Shown: one piece after another, positions 36,719 through 45,540 of the stretch
Numbering within the stretch: position 1 is the stretch's first letter
How the letters are laid out: each line of letters opens with the position of its first letter
Assembly (NCBI GenBank): GCA_031400505.1
Contig: JANNPZ010000035.1
Location: 1-64,000 of the forward strand
Direction of reading: 5' to 3'
Origin: JAIYDJ01 sp031400505
GTDB taxonomy: Bacteria > Pseudomonadota > Alphaproteobacteria > Rhodobacterales > Rhodobacteraceae
DNA length: 64,000 nt
Program-made: the position numbers and the translations under genes
Notes under the pieces: model-generated
The model's database searches: none
Seen by the model: the letters and a program-made list of their open reading frames with translations, nothing else
What the model was told of the DNA's origin: nothing

Positions 36719-37428
36719 TGTCAATCGGCGCGTAAACCTGACCCCCTTTCGGCGTCCAAAATTGACCCCCTGTGCGGCGTCGAGATCAGGGCCTGAGCCG
36801 ACGGAACGGATCACAGAGTGGAGGCGGGTCAGGCCCTGATCGGGGTCAGGCGCGGTGCTTGAAGCGCCAGGACTCGTTTCCGGTCTCGACGATCTCGCAG
36901 TGATGGGTGAGGCGGTCGAGCAGAGCGGCCGTCATCTTCGCGTCGCCGAAGACGGCGGGCCATTCGCCGAAGGCGAGGTTCGTGGTGACGATGATCGAGG
37001 TGCGCTCGTAGAGGCGGCTGATCAAGTGGAGCAGAAGCTGCCCGCCGGATTGGGCGAAGGGTAAGTAGCCTAGCTCGTCGAGAATGACGAAGTCCATTCG
37101 GGTCAGATAGTCCGCCATCCGGCCCTGTTTGCCGCTGCGGGTCTCGGTCTCCAGCCGGTTCACCAGATCGACGACGTTGAAGAAGCGACCCCGGGTGCCG
37201 CCCCGAATGAGCGCTCGGGCGATGGCGATGCCGAGGTGTGTCTTGCCGGTGCCCGTGCCGCCGATCAGCACGACATTGCGTTGGTCGGCCACGAAGCCGC
37301 CGGTGGCCAGGTCGCGCACCAGGCCCTCGTTGATCGGCGTGCCGATGAAGCCGAACGCTTCGATGTCCTTGGCCAGCGGCAGCTTGGCGATGGTCATCTG
37401 GTAGCGAATGGACCGGGCAGTTCGGCGT

Positions 37429-37459
37429 GGCCTCGGACCAATGGCGGCGCACGCCTCAC
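37429..37459. repeat. Palindromic element E5 in istB
   Basis: Read on the - strand, it has the loop CGCCATTGGTCCGAG (37432-37446) with arms GGCGTG and CACGCC. All 31 bases match E4 (30444-30474) except one. It replaces the codons before RSIRYQMTIA of istB. Its presence in an IS21 gene as well as IS3 genes shows that the element is not part of the IS. Confidence 0.75.
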
Positions 37460-37542
37460 GTCGGCGATCTCGGACTGCAGCAGGTCTCCCACAATGCGCA
37501 GCGGCTCGTGCTGGCGCTTGATGCCGGCGGCCATGACTTCGT

Positions 37543-37575
37543 CCCCGCGGGCGTATGCCCGCAATGCGGGCGGGG
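37543..37575. repeat. GC-rich palindrome in istB
   Basis: CCCCGC and GCGGGG enclose two overlapping smaller hairpins (GCGGGC with GCCCGC, and GCCCGC with GCGGGC). It interrupts istB between GMRSA and DEVMAAG and shifts the frame. It has a different sequence from the E elements. Confidence 0.6.
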
Positions 37576-37777
37576 GCGCTGCGCATCCCGTAGAGCTTCA
37601 ATGTCCCCATTAGGTCGAGGATTTGGGTGCGTTCCATGTCGGGTTGTCCTCCTGAGGCTGCCCTCGGCATCCCCGTCACGAAGGTCGCGGGATAGGTCCG
37701 TCCGGGAGAAGGGGCAACTCCGCCCTCAGGCGTTTTGTGCAACAGAGCCCATGTGCGGCAAGGAAGCGTTGTGCCTG

Positions 37778-38341
37778 TCAGGGCGACTTGAACCGGCCCA
37801 TGGTCTTTTCTCGTCGTCGCGTCGGCCTGTGACCGCCCTCAATTCTGTTGTTGAGGCCTTTGTGAGCCCGATGATCGGCGCCCGGTGCTTGATGAGCGAC
37901 CGGCTTGTTGTAGCTGCGTAACTTGTCGGTAATGACATCCCTTGGTTGGCAGAATTGTACGATCAGCCTTGCCATGAAGCGCTTGGCGGCTTTGGCATTT
38001 CGACGCGTCTGAACAAGAATATCGAGCACGTCGCCGTTGGCGACTACTGCGCGCCAGAGCCAAGGCTTCACGCCATTGATCGGAATCACAACCTCATCGA
38101 GGTGCCACTTGCCATTCGGCCGTGGCCGGTCGCGGCGGATGCAACCAGCAAAATGCGACCCGAAACGATTGACCCAGAGACGGACCGTTTCGCGGCTAAT
38201 AGTCACGCCACGTTCGGCAAGCAGATCTTCGACATCTGCAGTGCTCAACGCGAACCGATGGTACGCCCAGACCGCGTAAGCGATGATTTCGCGGGGGTGA
38301 CGAAAGCCCTTAAGGCGTAGCATTGTGCCCGGTATTTTCAT
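37778..38341 (-). pseudogene. IS6-family transposase, C-terminally truncated
   Basis: From MKIPGTMLRLKGFRHPREII the frame follows IS6/IS26-type transposases: STADVEDLLAERGVTISRET, WHLDEVVIPINGVKPWLWRA (first Asp), VITDKLRSY (second Asp) and NNRIEGGHRPTRRREKTMGR (Glu). It stops at RFKSP, about 30 residues before the usual end. No complete terminal repeat pair was found, though an IS6-like end lies at 37733-37749. It is likely inactive. Confidence 0.75.
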
Positions 38342-38811
38342 GCGCCACCCTATAGCCAACCCAGCAGGTCTGAACAACTTGGCAATGCCTCGTTGCGTTA
38401 CCCCGGCTTCGTAGCGCCAGCGCCGCCTTGGGCGAATACCTCGCGCCGCAGTGGAATTGCAGGCAATGCCCTGCCCCGATCATGTTCGGCCAAGCGCTTT
38501 GTCGCACCGTTGGCTCGCGGACTTTCGGGCGCTTAGCCAAGTCAGGCCCGTCCAGGCACTGACATGACATCACGATACGGGTTTTCGATTCGAAAAGACG
38601 CTGTTGTTTCTGCTTCACGGGTTTGCAAAAATCTGCGTGGCCAGTTGCAGTCAACAACATGTTGATTCAGGCTTGCCGTCGGCGTTTCGGAAAACTATAT
38701 ATTTATCAGACCATTACAATGCGCGCCCGCGCTTCAAATCTGTATTTGCCCCCGAAGAAACCACGAGGTGTAGAATTTTCTTGCAGGATCCATAAAGTTG
38801 GCGCATTCCTG
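38342..38811. other. Gap between IS6 fragment and replication region
   Basis: About 470 bp without a convincing gene. The AT content rises after 38640, and the 10-bp palindrome CAACATGTTG is at 38655-38664. This is the upstream region of repA. Confidence 0.5.
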
Positions 38812-38856
38812 TTTGTAGCGCATAAATGCGATTAGTGCACACTTACGCGCTACAAA
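38812..38856. promoter_or_regulatory. Inverted repeat upstream of repA, candidate RepA operator
   Basis: TTTGTAGCG (38812-38820) is exactly matched by CGCTACAAA (38848-38856). Going inward the arms stay related for about 19 bases with three mismatches. The repeat lies 66 bp before repA. In repABC plasmids RepA, helped by RepB, represses its own operon at such a palindrome; that role here is inference. Confidence 0.55.
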
Positions 38857-38922
38857 TGAAAAAAGCTCGAAGCAAGTAGCTGAGCCAGGATCAACCGAGC
38901 CAGCCGACGGGATGAGGACACT

Positions 38923-40098
38923 ATGCCAGCAGAGCGGGTATTTGCCGAGCTACAAAGCGATGCGGGAACGCTGCATGAGTCGATCCGAATGCATCTGGAG
39001 CGAAACTTTGCGCCGGATGCGCGCAAGCATCTGCGCGGCTTTTCTTCAACCGAAGCGGCGGAACTTCTTGGCCTCACTCCGGGCCATCTTCGCAAGCTTC
39101 ATGCAGAAAACAAGATCCCCGATGTTCCCCTCGATGAACGAGGGCGTAAACTCTATTCGGCCGAAGGCCTTGCGCAGATCCGCCTGGCACTTGCCCGAAC
39201 CACCCGCGACCCTTCGCTTTACCTGCGCGGGCGTGTCGCGGATGAACCGCTTCAGATCATCTCTTGCGTGTCGTTCAAGGGCGGGTCTGCCAAGACAACC
39301 ACTGCGGCTTATCTGAGCCAGTGGTATGCATTGCACGGGTATCGCGTGCTGATCATCGACATGGACCCCCAAGCTTCGTTGTCTTCAATGGCAGGGTTGC
39401 GGCCAGAGATCGACTTTTCCCACAAGGGCACAGTCTACGACGCAATACGCTATGAAGAGCCGCTGCAGATGCACGAGGTGGTCCGCAAGACCTATTTCCA
39501 TGGGCTCGACATTGCTGCTGGCGGTCTTATTCTTTCGGAATACGAAACCGAGACGCCTTATGCCTTGCGCCGCGGCTCTGAACCGCCGTTCTATCTTCGT
39601 CTTCGGGAGGCCATTCTGTCGGTCGAAGCCGATTACGATCTGGTCTTCATTGACTGTCCACCACAGCTTGGATTTCTGACCCTGTCGTCGCTTGTGGCAT
39701 CGTCATCGATCATCATCCCGGTTGTGCCGAACTTCATTGACGTGGCCTCGCTCGCGCAATTTCTGACCATGACTGCGTCACTGCTCGACACGATCCGGGA
39801 TGCGGGGATGTCGTTGGAGTATGATTTTCTGCGCTACCTGGTGTCTCGATTTGAACCATCGGACGGACCCCAGGCCCAGGTTGCCGGACTGCTGCGCGCA
39901 AACTTCGGCAAGCGGGTCTTGACCGAGACCTTCCTGAAATCAACCGCCATCTCGGACGCGGGTTTGACCCATCAGACACTGTTCGAGATCGGCAGGGGCA
40001 GCATGAACCGGAACACCTATGACCGGGCGATGGAATCGATCAACGCTGTCGCGCGCGAGCTGGAGCAAGACATCCACAAGGCGTGGGGGAGAAACTGA
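38923..40098 (+). CDS. repA: Plasmid partitioning ATPase RepA
   Basis: This 391-residue ParA-type protein of the repABC family has an N-terminal helix-turn-helix near residues 39-63 (GFSSTEAAELLGLTPGHLRK), a deviant Walker A SFKGGSAKTTT at 117-127 and IIDMDPQASLSSM as the Walker A' region. FIDCPPQLGFLTLSSL is the Walker B block. It moves the plasmid with RepB and represses the operon. The ATG at 38923 has GAGGA upstream. One base separates it from repB. Confidence 0.95.
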   Translation: MPAERVFAELQSDAGTLHESIRMHLERNFAPDARKHLRGFSSTEAAELLGLTPGHLRKLHAENKIPDVPLDERGRKLYSAEGLAQIRLALARTTRDPSLYLRGRVADEPLQIISCVSFKGGSAKTTTAAYLSQWYALHGYRVLIIDMDPQASLSSMAGLRPEIDFSHKGTVYDAIRYEEPLQMHEVVRKTYFHGLDIAAGGLILSEYETETPYALRRGSEPPFYLRLREAILSVEADYDLVFIDCPPQLGFLTLSSLVASSSIIIPVVPNFIDVASLAQFLTMTASLLDTIRDAGMSLEYDFLRYLVSRFEPSDGPQAQVAGLLRANFGKRVLTETFLKSTAISDAGLTHQTLFEIGRGSMNRNTYDRAMESINAVARELEQDIHKAWGRN

Positions 40099-40099
40099 T

Positions 40100-41089
40100 A
40101 TGGCCCGCAAGAACATGTTCGAAGGGATTGCGCCGGCGGCACGACCCCAGGAGTCTGCCAAGGACCCCCTGCCCCGCTCTGGACCGAAAATGCCGGAAGT
40201 CTTTCAAAGTGCAGGACCAGTAGCTGCCATTCGCAATGACCTTCGGAGCATCGCAAGCAGATCCGTGCAGGAAATTGACGCCGATCTTATCGAGGACACG
40301 GGCCTGAAGGACCGCATCGGCACTCTTGACGAAGACGTTGCCGACCTGCGCGAAAGCATTGCAAAACACGGCCAACAGGTACCAATCCTGTTGCGTCCCC
40401 ATCCGAAACTCAGCGGGCGTTATCAGGTTGTTTACGGCCGAAGAAGGCTGGCCGCGATCAAGGGCTTGGGCAGACCCGTCAAAGCCATGATCCGAACCCT
40501 TTCGGATGAAGAGGCGGTGCTCGCTCAGGGGCAGGAAAACAACCTGCGCAAGGACCCCTCGTTCATCGAAAAGGCCCTCTTTGCCGGTGATCTGGAAGAT
40601 GCCGGATATGACGCGCGGATTGTTCAGGACGCTCTCAACGTCAACCGCAGCCACACCTCGCATATGAGGAAAGTCCGCGAGGCATTCCCGAGGCAAATCA
40701 TTGAACGCATAGGGGCCGCGCCATCCGTGGGGTGGAAACGCTGGTACGAGTTGGCCCTGAAGATCATTGAACAGAAGATTGACGCCACATCAGTGCACCC
40801 TGCCCCGTTCCCGGTCGGCTCGACCTCGGACCAACGCTTTGATGCCTGGGTCAAGGCGCTTTCTCCAGTGGCCACTGCACGCAAAACCGAAGTCCGCGCC
40901 TCTGTGGCGGCCCTCGTTGTGAAGAACACGATTGGCACTGCACTTGGGTCCGTCGATTTGAAGAACGGCAAGTTGAGCTTCAAGCCGTCGCCACAGAATG
41001 CTGCCTTTACGCAATGGATTCACCAGAATGCAGAGACGCTTTTCCCGCGTCTTCACCAGGAATTCCTCACCCAATCCCGCAAGGATTGA
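40100..41089 (+). CDS. repB: Plasmid partitioning protein RepB
   Basis: This 329-residue ParB-family protein starts at ATG 40100, one base after the repA stop. The ParB nuclease-like core contains SIAKHGQQVPILLRPHP and YQVVYGRRRLAAIKGLG, then QGQENNLRKDPSFIEKALFA. A helix-turn-helix follows (DALNVNRSHTSHMRKVREAF). It binds parS, most likely the two palindromes downstream of repC. The longer frame from 40019 overlaps repA and is not supported. Confidence 0.95.
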   Translation: MARKNMFEGIAPAARPQESAKDPLPRSGPKMPEVFQSAGPVAAIRNDLRSIASRSVQEIDADLIEDTGLKDRIGTLDEDVADLRESIAKHGQQVPILLRPHPKLSGRYQVVYGRRRLAAIKGLGRPVKAMIRTLSDEEAVLAQGQENNLRKDPSFIEKALFAGDLEDAGYDARIVQDALNVNRSHTSHMRKVREAFPRQIIERIGAAPSVGWKRWYELALKIIEQKIDATSVHPAPFPVGSTSDQRFDAWVKALSPVATARKTEVRASVAALVVKNTIGTALGSVDLKNGKLSFKPSPQNAAFTQWIHQNAETLFPRLHQEFLTQSRKD

Positions 41090-41127
41090 GTGGCGATGCA
41101 ACGAAAACAACAAAGGAGCATTGTCGG

Positions 41128-41213
41128 AAAAATATAGGCCTCCCGAATGGAAACCACCCGGAAGGCCCGCGCGAAACACAGGGCGCCAACCCTGAGAATG
41201 CTCATCTTCTAGC
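41128..41213 (-). ncRNA. Predicted antisense ctRNA between repB and repC
   Basis: On the - strand, TTGCTT (41243-41248) and TAATCT (41220-41225) are 17 bp apart, predicting a start near 41213. About 45 bases on, GGCCTTCCG and CGGGAGGCC (41159-41167 and 41137-41145, one mismatch) form a hairpin followed by a T-rich run (41128-41136). repABC plasmids encode a short antisense RNA here that limits repC expression and sets incompatibility. Position and structure agree. Confidence 0.75.
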
Positions 41214-41370
41214 AGGAGCAGATTAGCGCAGGCTCGAATCGCAAGCAACATCGCATCGCGGTGATCCTGTATCTTTTGTCCTTTTTTTGGGATGAAGAAC
41301 CCATCGGATCGATGTTCTGTCCGTGAAAGGGTGCCGTTTGGCAGCTTTGAAGCTTCCGCTTGAACATATC

Positions 41371-42504
41371 ATGCAACATGTCATGTCTTCGCCCGCGCCT
41401 CAGCATGTTCGGCGCACGCAAATGCCTTGCCGGACCTCTGCAGCGCCAGCAAGGGTCGCGGCTCCGATCCGCGACCTTCGCTGGCATCTCTTGGATCTCG
41501 CGCGGCGGTGTCGCGACCCTCTTGGCCTGCGGGACCGCGACATCACGGTTCTCAGGGGGCTCCTGACACTGTTGCCGGCGTCGAACCAGCCAGAACGCCT
41601 GATCGTCTTTGCATCCAACCGGGTCTTGATCGATCGCTGCGACGGGATCGACGAGCGCACTCTGCGTCGCAGGATCCTGCATCTTCAGGCGAAGGGCCTG
41701 CTGGTCCGAAAGCTCAGCCCCAATGGCAAACGCTATCTGGTGCGCGACGAGAGCGCTGAGGCCAGGCTTACCTACGGCATCGACCTTTCACCGCTGTTCG
41801 CAATGCAGGCCCATCTTGAAGCCCTCGCTGAGAGCGAGAAGCGGGAAGACCTTCGCAGGTCGGCGCTCCGCGCGGTTGTTCGCGATGTCTTGTATCATCA
41901 CGCAGGCTCCATTTCGCCGGAACTTTGTGAACAGGCGCGTCTGTCACTTCGCAGGACACTAACCAGCGCCCAACTGCAAGACGTCATTGATCTGATGAGG
42001 AATTCCCTGCCAGCCGACGACGAGCAAGGACATGTGGAGTCAGCCCAGATGTCCGCCAGCCACAGCCAGAATGACCGGCACATTCAGAGTTCAAATAAAG
42101 AATCCTTTGACTCTGAATGCAAGAAACCCCAAGCGAGCCCCCTACCCCGTCAGGAACCGGCAAGGAATGACATCACAGTCGATGAATGTGTTGCCCTGGC
42201 AAAGAACGCTGCCGAGTTGGCACCCAACAGACCTCGGACCTGGGCGGACGTGATCGAACTGTCGGCAATTCTGGCCCCGGCGATCGGCCTTACCAAAACC
42301 GCTGTTCAATCGGCACAGATGCATCTTGGGGCGCATGGATGTGCGCTTGCGGTCATCGGATTGGTCGAAGCCTTTGACAGAATCCGAAATCCGCGAGCCT
42401 ATTTTCAGTCCCTGACACTGCGCGCCGAGGCGCAAGGGCTGGATTGCATTCGCATGTTCAGGTCGCTGGCAAAGCCTGAAAGGTCTGCACAAGGGCTCAG
42501 CTAG
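41371..42504 (+). CDS. repC: Plasmid replication initiator RepC
   Basis: From ATG 41371 (MQHVMSSPAPQHVRRT) the protein has 377 residues; a GTG at 41323 would add 16. The N-terminal winged-helix part contains DLARRCRDPLGLRDRDITVL, SNRVLIDRCDGIDERTLRRR and LVRKLSPNGKRYLVR. The C-terminal domain with RTWADVIELSAILAPAIGLT and RIRNPRAYFQSLTLRAEAQG is the RepC replication domain. repABC origins commonly lie inside repC. The 280-bp gap to repB holds the antisense RNA. Confidence 0.93.
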   Translation: MQHVMSSPAPQHVRRTQMPCRTSAAPARVAAPIRDLRWHLLDLARRCRDPLGLRDRDITVLRGLLTLLPASNQPERLIVFASNRVLIDRCDGIDERTLRRRILHLQAKGLLVRKLSPNGKRYLVRDESAEARLTYGIDLSPLFAMQAHLEALAESEKREDLRRSALRAVVRDVLYHHAGSISPELCEQARLSLRRTLTSAQLQDVIDLMRNSLPADDEQGHVESAQMSASHSQNDRHIQSSNKESFDSECKKPQASPLPRQEPARNDITVDECVALAKNAAELAPNRPRTWADVIELSAILAPAIGLTKTAVQSAQMHLGAHGCALAVIGLVEAFDRIRNPRAYFQSLTLRAEAQGLDCIRMFRSLAKPERSAQGLS

Positions 42505-42512
42505 GGTTTCTT

Positions 42513-42530
42513 TGTATACCGGGGTAAACA
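42513..42530. promoter_or_regulatory. Candidate parS site 1
   Basis: TGTATACCGGGGTAAACA is an 18-bp near-palindrome (half-sites TGTATACC and GGTAAACA) 8 bp after the repC stop. Palindromes of GT(N)CC-SS-GG(N)AC type near repABC genes are the centromere-like sites bound by RepB and differ between compatibility groups. Confidence 0.65.
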
Positions 42531-42560
42531 AGCATCGGAACCATCAGCGGCAATGAAGCG

Positions 42561-42578
42561 TGTATACCCCGGTAAACA
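42561..42578. promoter_or_regulatory. Candidate parS site 2
   Basis: TGTATACCCCGGTAAACA repeats site 1 with only the two central bases changed, 48 bp downstream. Two copies with conserved half-sites make chance unlikely. I found no third copy in the window by eye. Confidence 0.65.
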
Positions 42579-43380
42579 CAGTCACACAAACACAGGTCAG
42601 GGATGCCAAAATATGCTGGCGGCCATTTCGACGGCAAGATTGCTCCACAAACGGAGTACGCTCGTTCCGGTATGTCAAAAGGACTTCGCGACAGCACCGT
42701 CAATACCGGCCTCGCCTCTGCAGCTGCCCGGCTTTTCCAAAGCGGCGCTTTTCAAGCCCGCTGACCATCCAAAGCAGGCCGCACTGCCAAAGGCCGTTCG
42801 GACGGCTATGCGACCAAACTCTGGCGGCCAGGCTGGGTGCGTGATCCTCGACGAAAGCGCGGTTCAGTAGGTGAGCCTGGATCGGGTAGTAAGAGCTGCG
42901 GACCGAGCAGCGATTGCCGCTGTTCGAAATCGCTGGGCTGCCCAAGGCTTTGCCGATCTGATGATCGCAAGGGCAGGGCGCCCCGAGACGGCGACACTCG
43001 CCCGCAGGACCGCCACATACGCCTGACAGGAGCGCATCTGGAACCGTGATCCGGGTCGTTTCAGGCAGGTTTCGGGGCAAAAGCATGCTGTCTTCTGTTC
43101 GGACGAAACTTCCGGACCAAGCAGCCTTGTTCAGGGCAATGCGTGATGAAGTATGAATGGTCAGGGGGGATCAAATCACACCCGATTTCATCGCAGACCA
43201 TCGTAAATCACCGTAAGATATTGTTTTCAATCTATTTTAGATACGCACCGCTTCCCATGCACGGGGAAATCTGCATCATGGGCATCATCCGCCTGACCGA
43301 TGCCACAAGACAGATCACCGCGATGTCGATTGACGTCGGACTGACCGGTCGGACGCGATCACCACAGTCGGTTACTGCCG
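42579..43380. other. Gap downstream of repC, no clear gene
   Basis: About 800 bp. Short open frames occur on both strands but none shows a family motif or steady codon bias. One - strand frame (42700-43086) has odd composition and is probably chance. The region may be decayed DNA continuous with the fragments that follow. Confidence 0.45.
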
Positions 43381-43559
43381 GTTTTGATCGATATGGGACA
43401 GCTCGCTTTGGCCGCGACCAAGGCAGCACTTGAGGATCGCAAGGTCATCGACCGCGCCATGGCCATCCTGATGAAGAGGCCGCCTGTGCGCTGTTGCGCT
43501 AGACGACGATGGACCAGAAACGTCGGGTGGCCGACCTGACGCTGAGGGCCGCAGAATGA
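43381..43559 (+). pseudogene. ANTAR-domain (NasT-like) regulator fragment, frameshifted
   Basis: The frame reads LALAATKAALEDRKVIDRAM then AILMK, the start of an ANTAR RNA-binding domain as in NasT. After AILMK the frame shifts; MDQKRRVADLTLRAAE appears in another phase. No receiver domain is upstream. NasT controls nitrate assimilation by antitermination, and a nitrate reductase fragment follows, so this is a broken nas locus. Confidence 0.65.
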
Positions 43560-43633
43560 GCGTTTTCATCGACATTGCTGCTCTTGACGACATCCACCGG
43601 CTCGGCGCGCGGGTGGGCAAGCCCCCCGCAAGG

Positions 43634-43960
43634 CGGACAAGCCGGGGCTGAGGGCCATTGACATGTTCAGCGCGGTTGAAGAGGCCTCGTCAAGTCGATC
43701 TGGATCCTACACGCCAATCCGGCGGTGTCGGTGCGCCACGCAGGCCGCGTGGCCCACGCCATTGCCCCTTGCGATTTCGGGGCGGTCAGCGACATTTGGG
43801 CCGCCACGGATACCGCGCGGCTGGCACGTGTGCTGCTGCCCGTCACCAGATGGGGTGAAAAGGACGGCACCGTCACCAATTCCGAACGGATGATCAGCCG
43901 CCAGCGCGCTTTTCCGCCGGCCCTGGGGCAGGCACGGCCCGACTGGTGGCAGCGGGCGCT
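43634..43960 (+). pseudogene. Assimilatory nitrate reductase (molybdopterin oxidoreductase) fragment
   Basis: Two frames together read IDMFSAVE, VKSIWILHANPAVSVRHAGR, then DIWAATDTARLARVLLPVTR and WGEKDGTVTNSERMISRQRA. This matches a central part of NasA/NarB-type molybdenum enzymes (the VLLP..WGEKDGTVTNSER block). A frameshift lies near 43690, and the rest of the 800-residue enzyme is missing. Confidence 0.75.
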
Positions 43961-44019
43961 TCGGCTGTGCTGTCCAAACTTGCAGGCGCTTTCCCTGGTT
44001 CTTGGGGTCCGTCGGCGTA

Positions 44020-45396
44020 TCACACCTCTTTCGCGTCGGCGATGGCATAGGGCAGTAGTTCGGTGACCGTCGGATGAATACCCGTCATGGCGCGAATGTC
44101 GCGGTCGGTGAGCCCCTGGTAAAGCGCGGGCAGCAGGAACTGGACCGCCTCGTCCCCATGAAAGCCAATGATCGCGGCCCCGAGCAGACGGCGGGTTTCG
44201 GCGTCGAAGATCACTTTCATCATCCCGCGCGTCTCGCCGCTTTCCACCGCACGGCCCACCCGCGCCATTGCTCGGGTGCCTACCAAGACCCGATGACCGG
44301 CGGCGCGGGCCTCGGCCTCGCTCATGCCGATCCGGCCCAGGGGCGGATCGATGAACAAGGCATAGACCGGTTTGCGGTCACTGATCTTGCGGCTCTCGCC
44401 ATCAAGCAGGTTGCCTGCCACGATTTCAAAGTCGTTGTAGGCGGTGTGGGTAAAGGCGCCGCGCCCGTTCGCCTCGCCCAGCACCCAGATATGCGGCTGC
44501 GCGCTACGGCAGGTCTCGTCCACCGGGATGACGCCGCGCGCATCGGCGGTCAGCCCTGCCGCCTCCAGCCCCAGATCGTCGGTGTTCGGCCGCCGCCCGG
44601 TGGCGACCAGAAGATGGCTACCGGTCAGCGTGACCTCTTCGCCCGCCGCCGTATGATAGCGGGCGGTCAGGCCGGGATTGGCCGGGGCAAAGGACAGGCC
44701 GGTGATGCCAACCTCGATCCGCACCCCTTCGCCGGTCAGGATGCCGTGGATATGGCCCGCGATGTCGGCATCTTCACGGCCAAGGAATTTGGGCGCGGCC
44801 TCCAGCACCGTGACCTTTGCGCCAAAGCGGCGGAAAATCTGCGCAAATTCAAGGCCGATATAGCTGCCGCCCAGAATGATCAGGTGATCGGGCACCACGT
44901 CCAGATCCATCACATCGGCATTGGTCAGATGCGGAACGGTGTCGATCCCCGGAACGGGGGGCACAGTTGCGCGGGCCCCGACATTCACAAAGATCCGCGC
45001 GGCCTGCAAATGCCGGTCGCCCATCGCCACAGAATTCGGCCCCGTGAACCGCGCGTGCCCTTGGATCACGGTGATGCCCGGCGTATTGTCCATCCAGCGT
45101 ATGACGTTGCCGCGCGCGGTCTGCACCACCGTTTCCTTGCGCGCCCGCACCCGCGCCATGTCCACCGACACGGGGCCGGTCAGCACGCCAAATCGTTCAC
45201 CCTCGCGCGCCAGCCACGCCGCATGGGCAGAGGCGACAAGTGCCTTGGTCGGCATGCAGCCGGTGTTGACGCAGGTGCCACCCATCTGATCACGCTCGAT
45301 CAACGCCACCCGTTCGCCGGATGCAGCCAGCCGCGCCGCCATCGCGGGGCCCGCCTGACCGGCTCCGATCACGATGCTGTCGTATGTCTCATCCAT
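44020..45396 (-). CDS. FAD-dependent pyridine nucleotide-disulfide oxidoreductase (mercuric reductase/lipoamide dehydrogenase-like)
   Basis: This 458-residue protein has YDSIVIGAGQAGPAMAARLA at the N-terminus, the redox-active CVNTGC near residue 43, the NAD-binding LIILGGSYIGLEFAQIFRRF and the C-terminal dimer HPTVTELLPYA. The start at 45396 has GGAAAGG upstream. It lacks the extra N-terminal metal-binding domain and the C-terminal Cys pair of true MerA, so mercury reduction is doubtful; a disulfide or quinone substrate is more likely. It lies next to a LysR gene in the same orientation. Confidence 0.85.
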   Translation of the reverse strand: MDETYDSIVIGAGQAGPAMAARLAASGERVALIERDQMGGTCVNTGCMPTKALVASAHAAWLAREGERFGVLTGPVSVDMARVRARKETVVQTARGNVIRWMDNTPGITVIQGHARFTGPNSVAMGDRHLQAARIFVNVGARATVPPVPGIDTVPHLTNADVMDLDVVPDHLIILGGSYIGLEFAQIFRRFGAKVTVLEAAPKFLGREDADIAGHIHGILTGEGVRIEVGITGLSFAPANPGLTARYHTAAGEEVTLTGSHLLVATGRRPNTDDLGLEAAGLTADARGVIPVDETCRSAQPHIWVLGEANGRGAFTHTAYNDFEIVAGNLLDGESRKISDRKPVYALFIDPPLGRIGMSEAEARAAGHRVLVGTRAMARVGRAVESGETRGMMKVIFDAETRRLLGAAIIGFHGDEAVQFLLPALYQGLTDRDIRAMTGIHPTVTELLPYAIADAKEV

Positions 45397-45540
45397 GGGA
45401 TGACCTTTCCAAGAATGCGGTTGAGCAAGTTGCGCGGGTTCGGCGGCCATCTTGACTGCACCGATGCACACAGAGAACAGGTGTCGCGCGGAATTGATTG
45501 TTCCGGCAAGGGCAACGAACGCCGGATAAGCAATGCCGGA

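Larger units (their letters stand above)
36846..37637 (-). pseudogene. istB: IS21-family IstB ATPase with two palindromic inserts
   Basis: It starts MERTQILDLMGTLKLYGMRS and ends with the IstB AAA+ core: GGTGTGKTHLGIAIARALIR (Walker A), VILDELGYLPF (Walker B) and ETGNESWRFKHRA. The stretch DEVMAAGIKRQHEP is out of frame because a palindrome (37543-37575) shifts the frame, and the second (37429-37459) restores it. About 35 residues between them are therefore missense. The core may still fold, but the gene is probably dead with istA gone. Confidence 0.8.
36719..37749 (-). mobile_element. IS21-family remnant
   Basis: The end at 36719 begins TGTCAATCGGCGCG and is followed by repeated TGACCCCC boxes (36739-36746, 36763-36770), typical multiple terminal sites of IS21 elements. 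istB follows; istA is missing except perhaps its last codons near 37650-37720. The right side is cut by an IS6-like terminal sequence (TTTTGTGCAACAGAGCC, 37733-37749). It is not mobile in this state. Confidence 0.7.

Noticed and set aside
36380..36814. 144-codon - strand frame spanning the IS21 end
   Set aside because: It crosses the IS boundary and has no recognisable domain.
42700..43086. 128-codon - strand frame downstream of the replication genes
   Set aside because: No ribosome site, no family motif and odd composition; left as spacer.
43725..43765. Apparent hairpin GCGCCAC...GTGGC in the nitrate reductase fragment
   Set aside because: The bases encode the normal VRHAGRVAHA stretch of the enzyme, so no insertion is needed.
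44020..45396. Call as mercuric reductase (merA)
   Set aside because: No heavy-metal domain, no C-terminal vicinal Cys pair and no other mer genes nearby.
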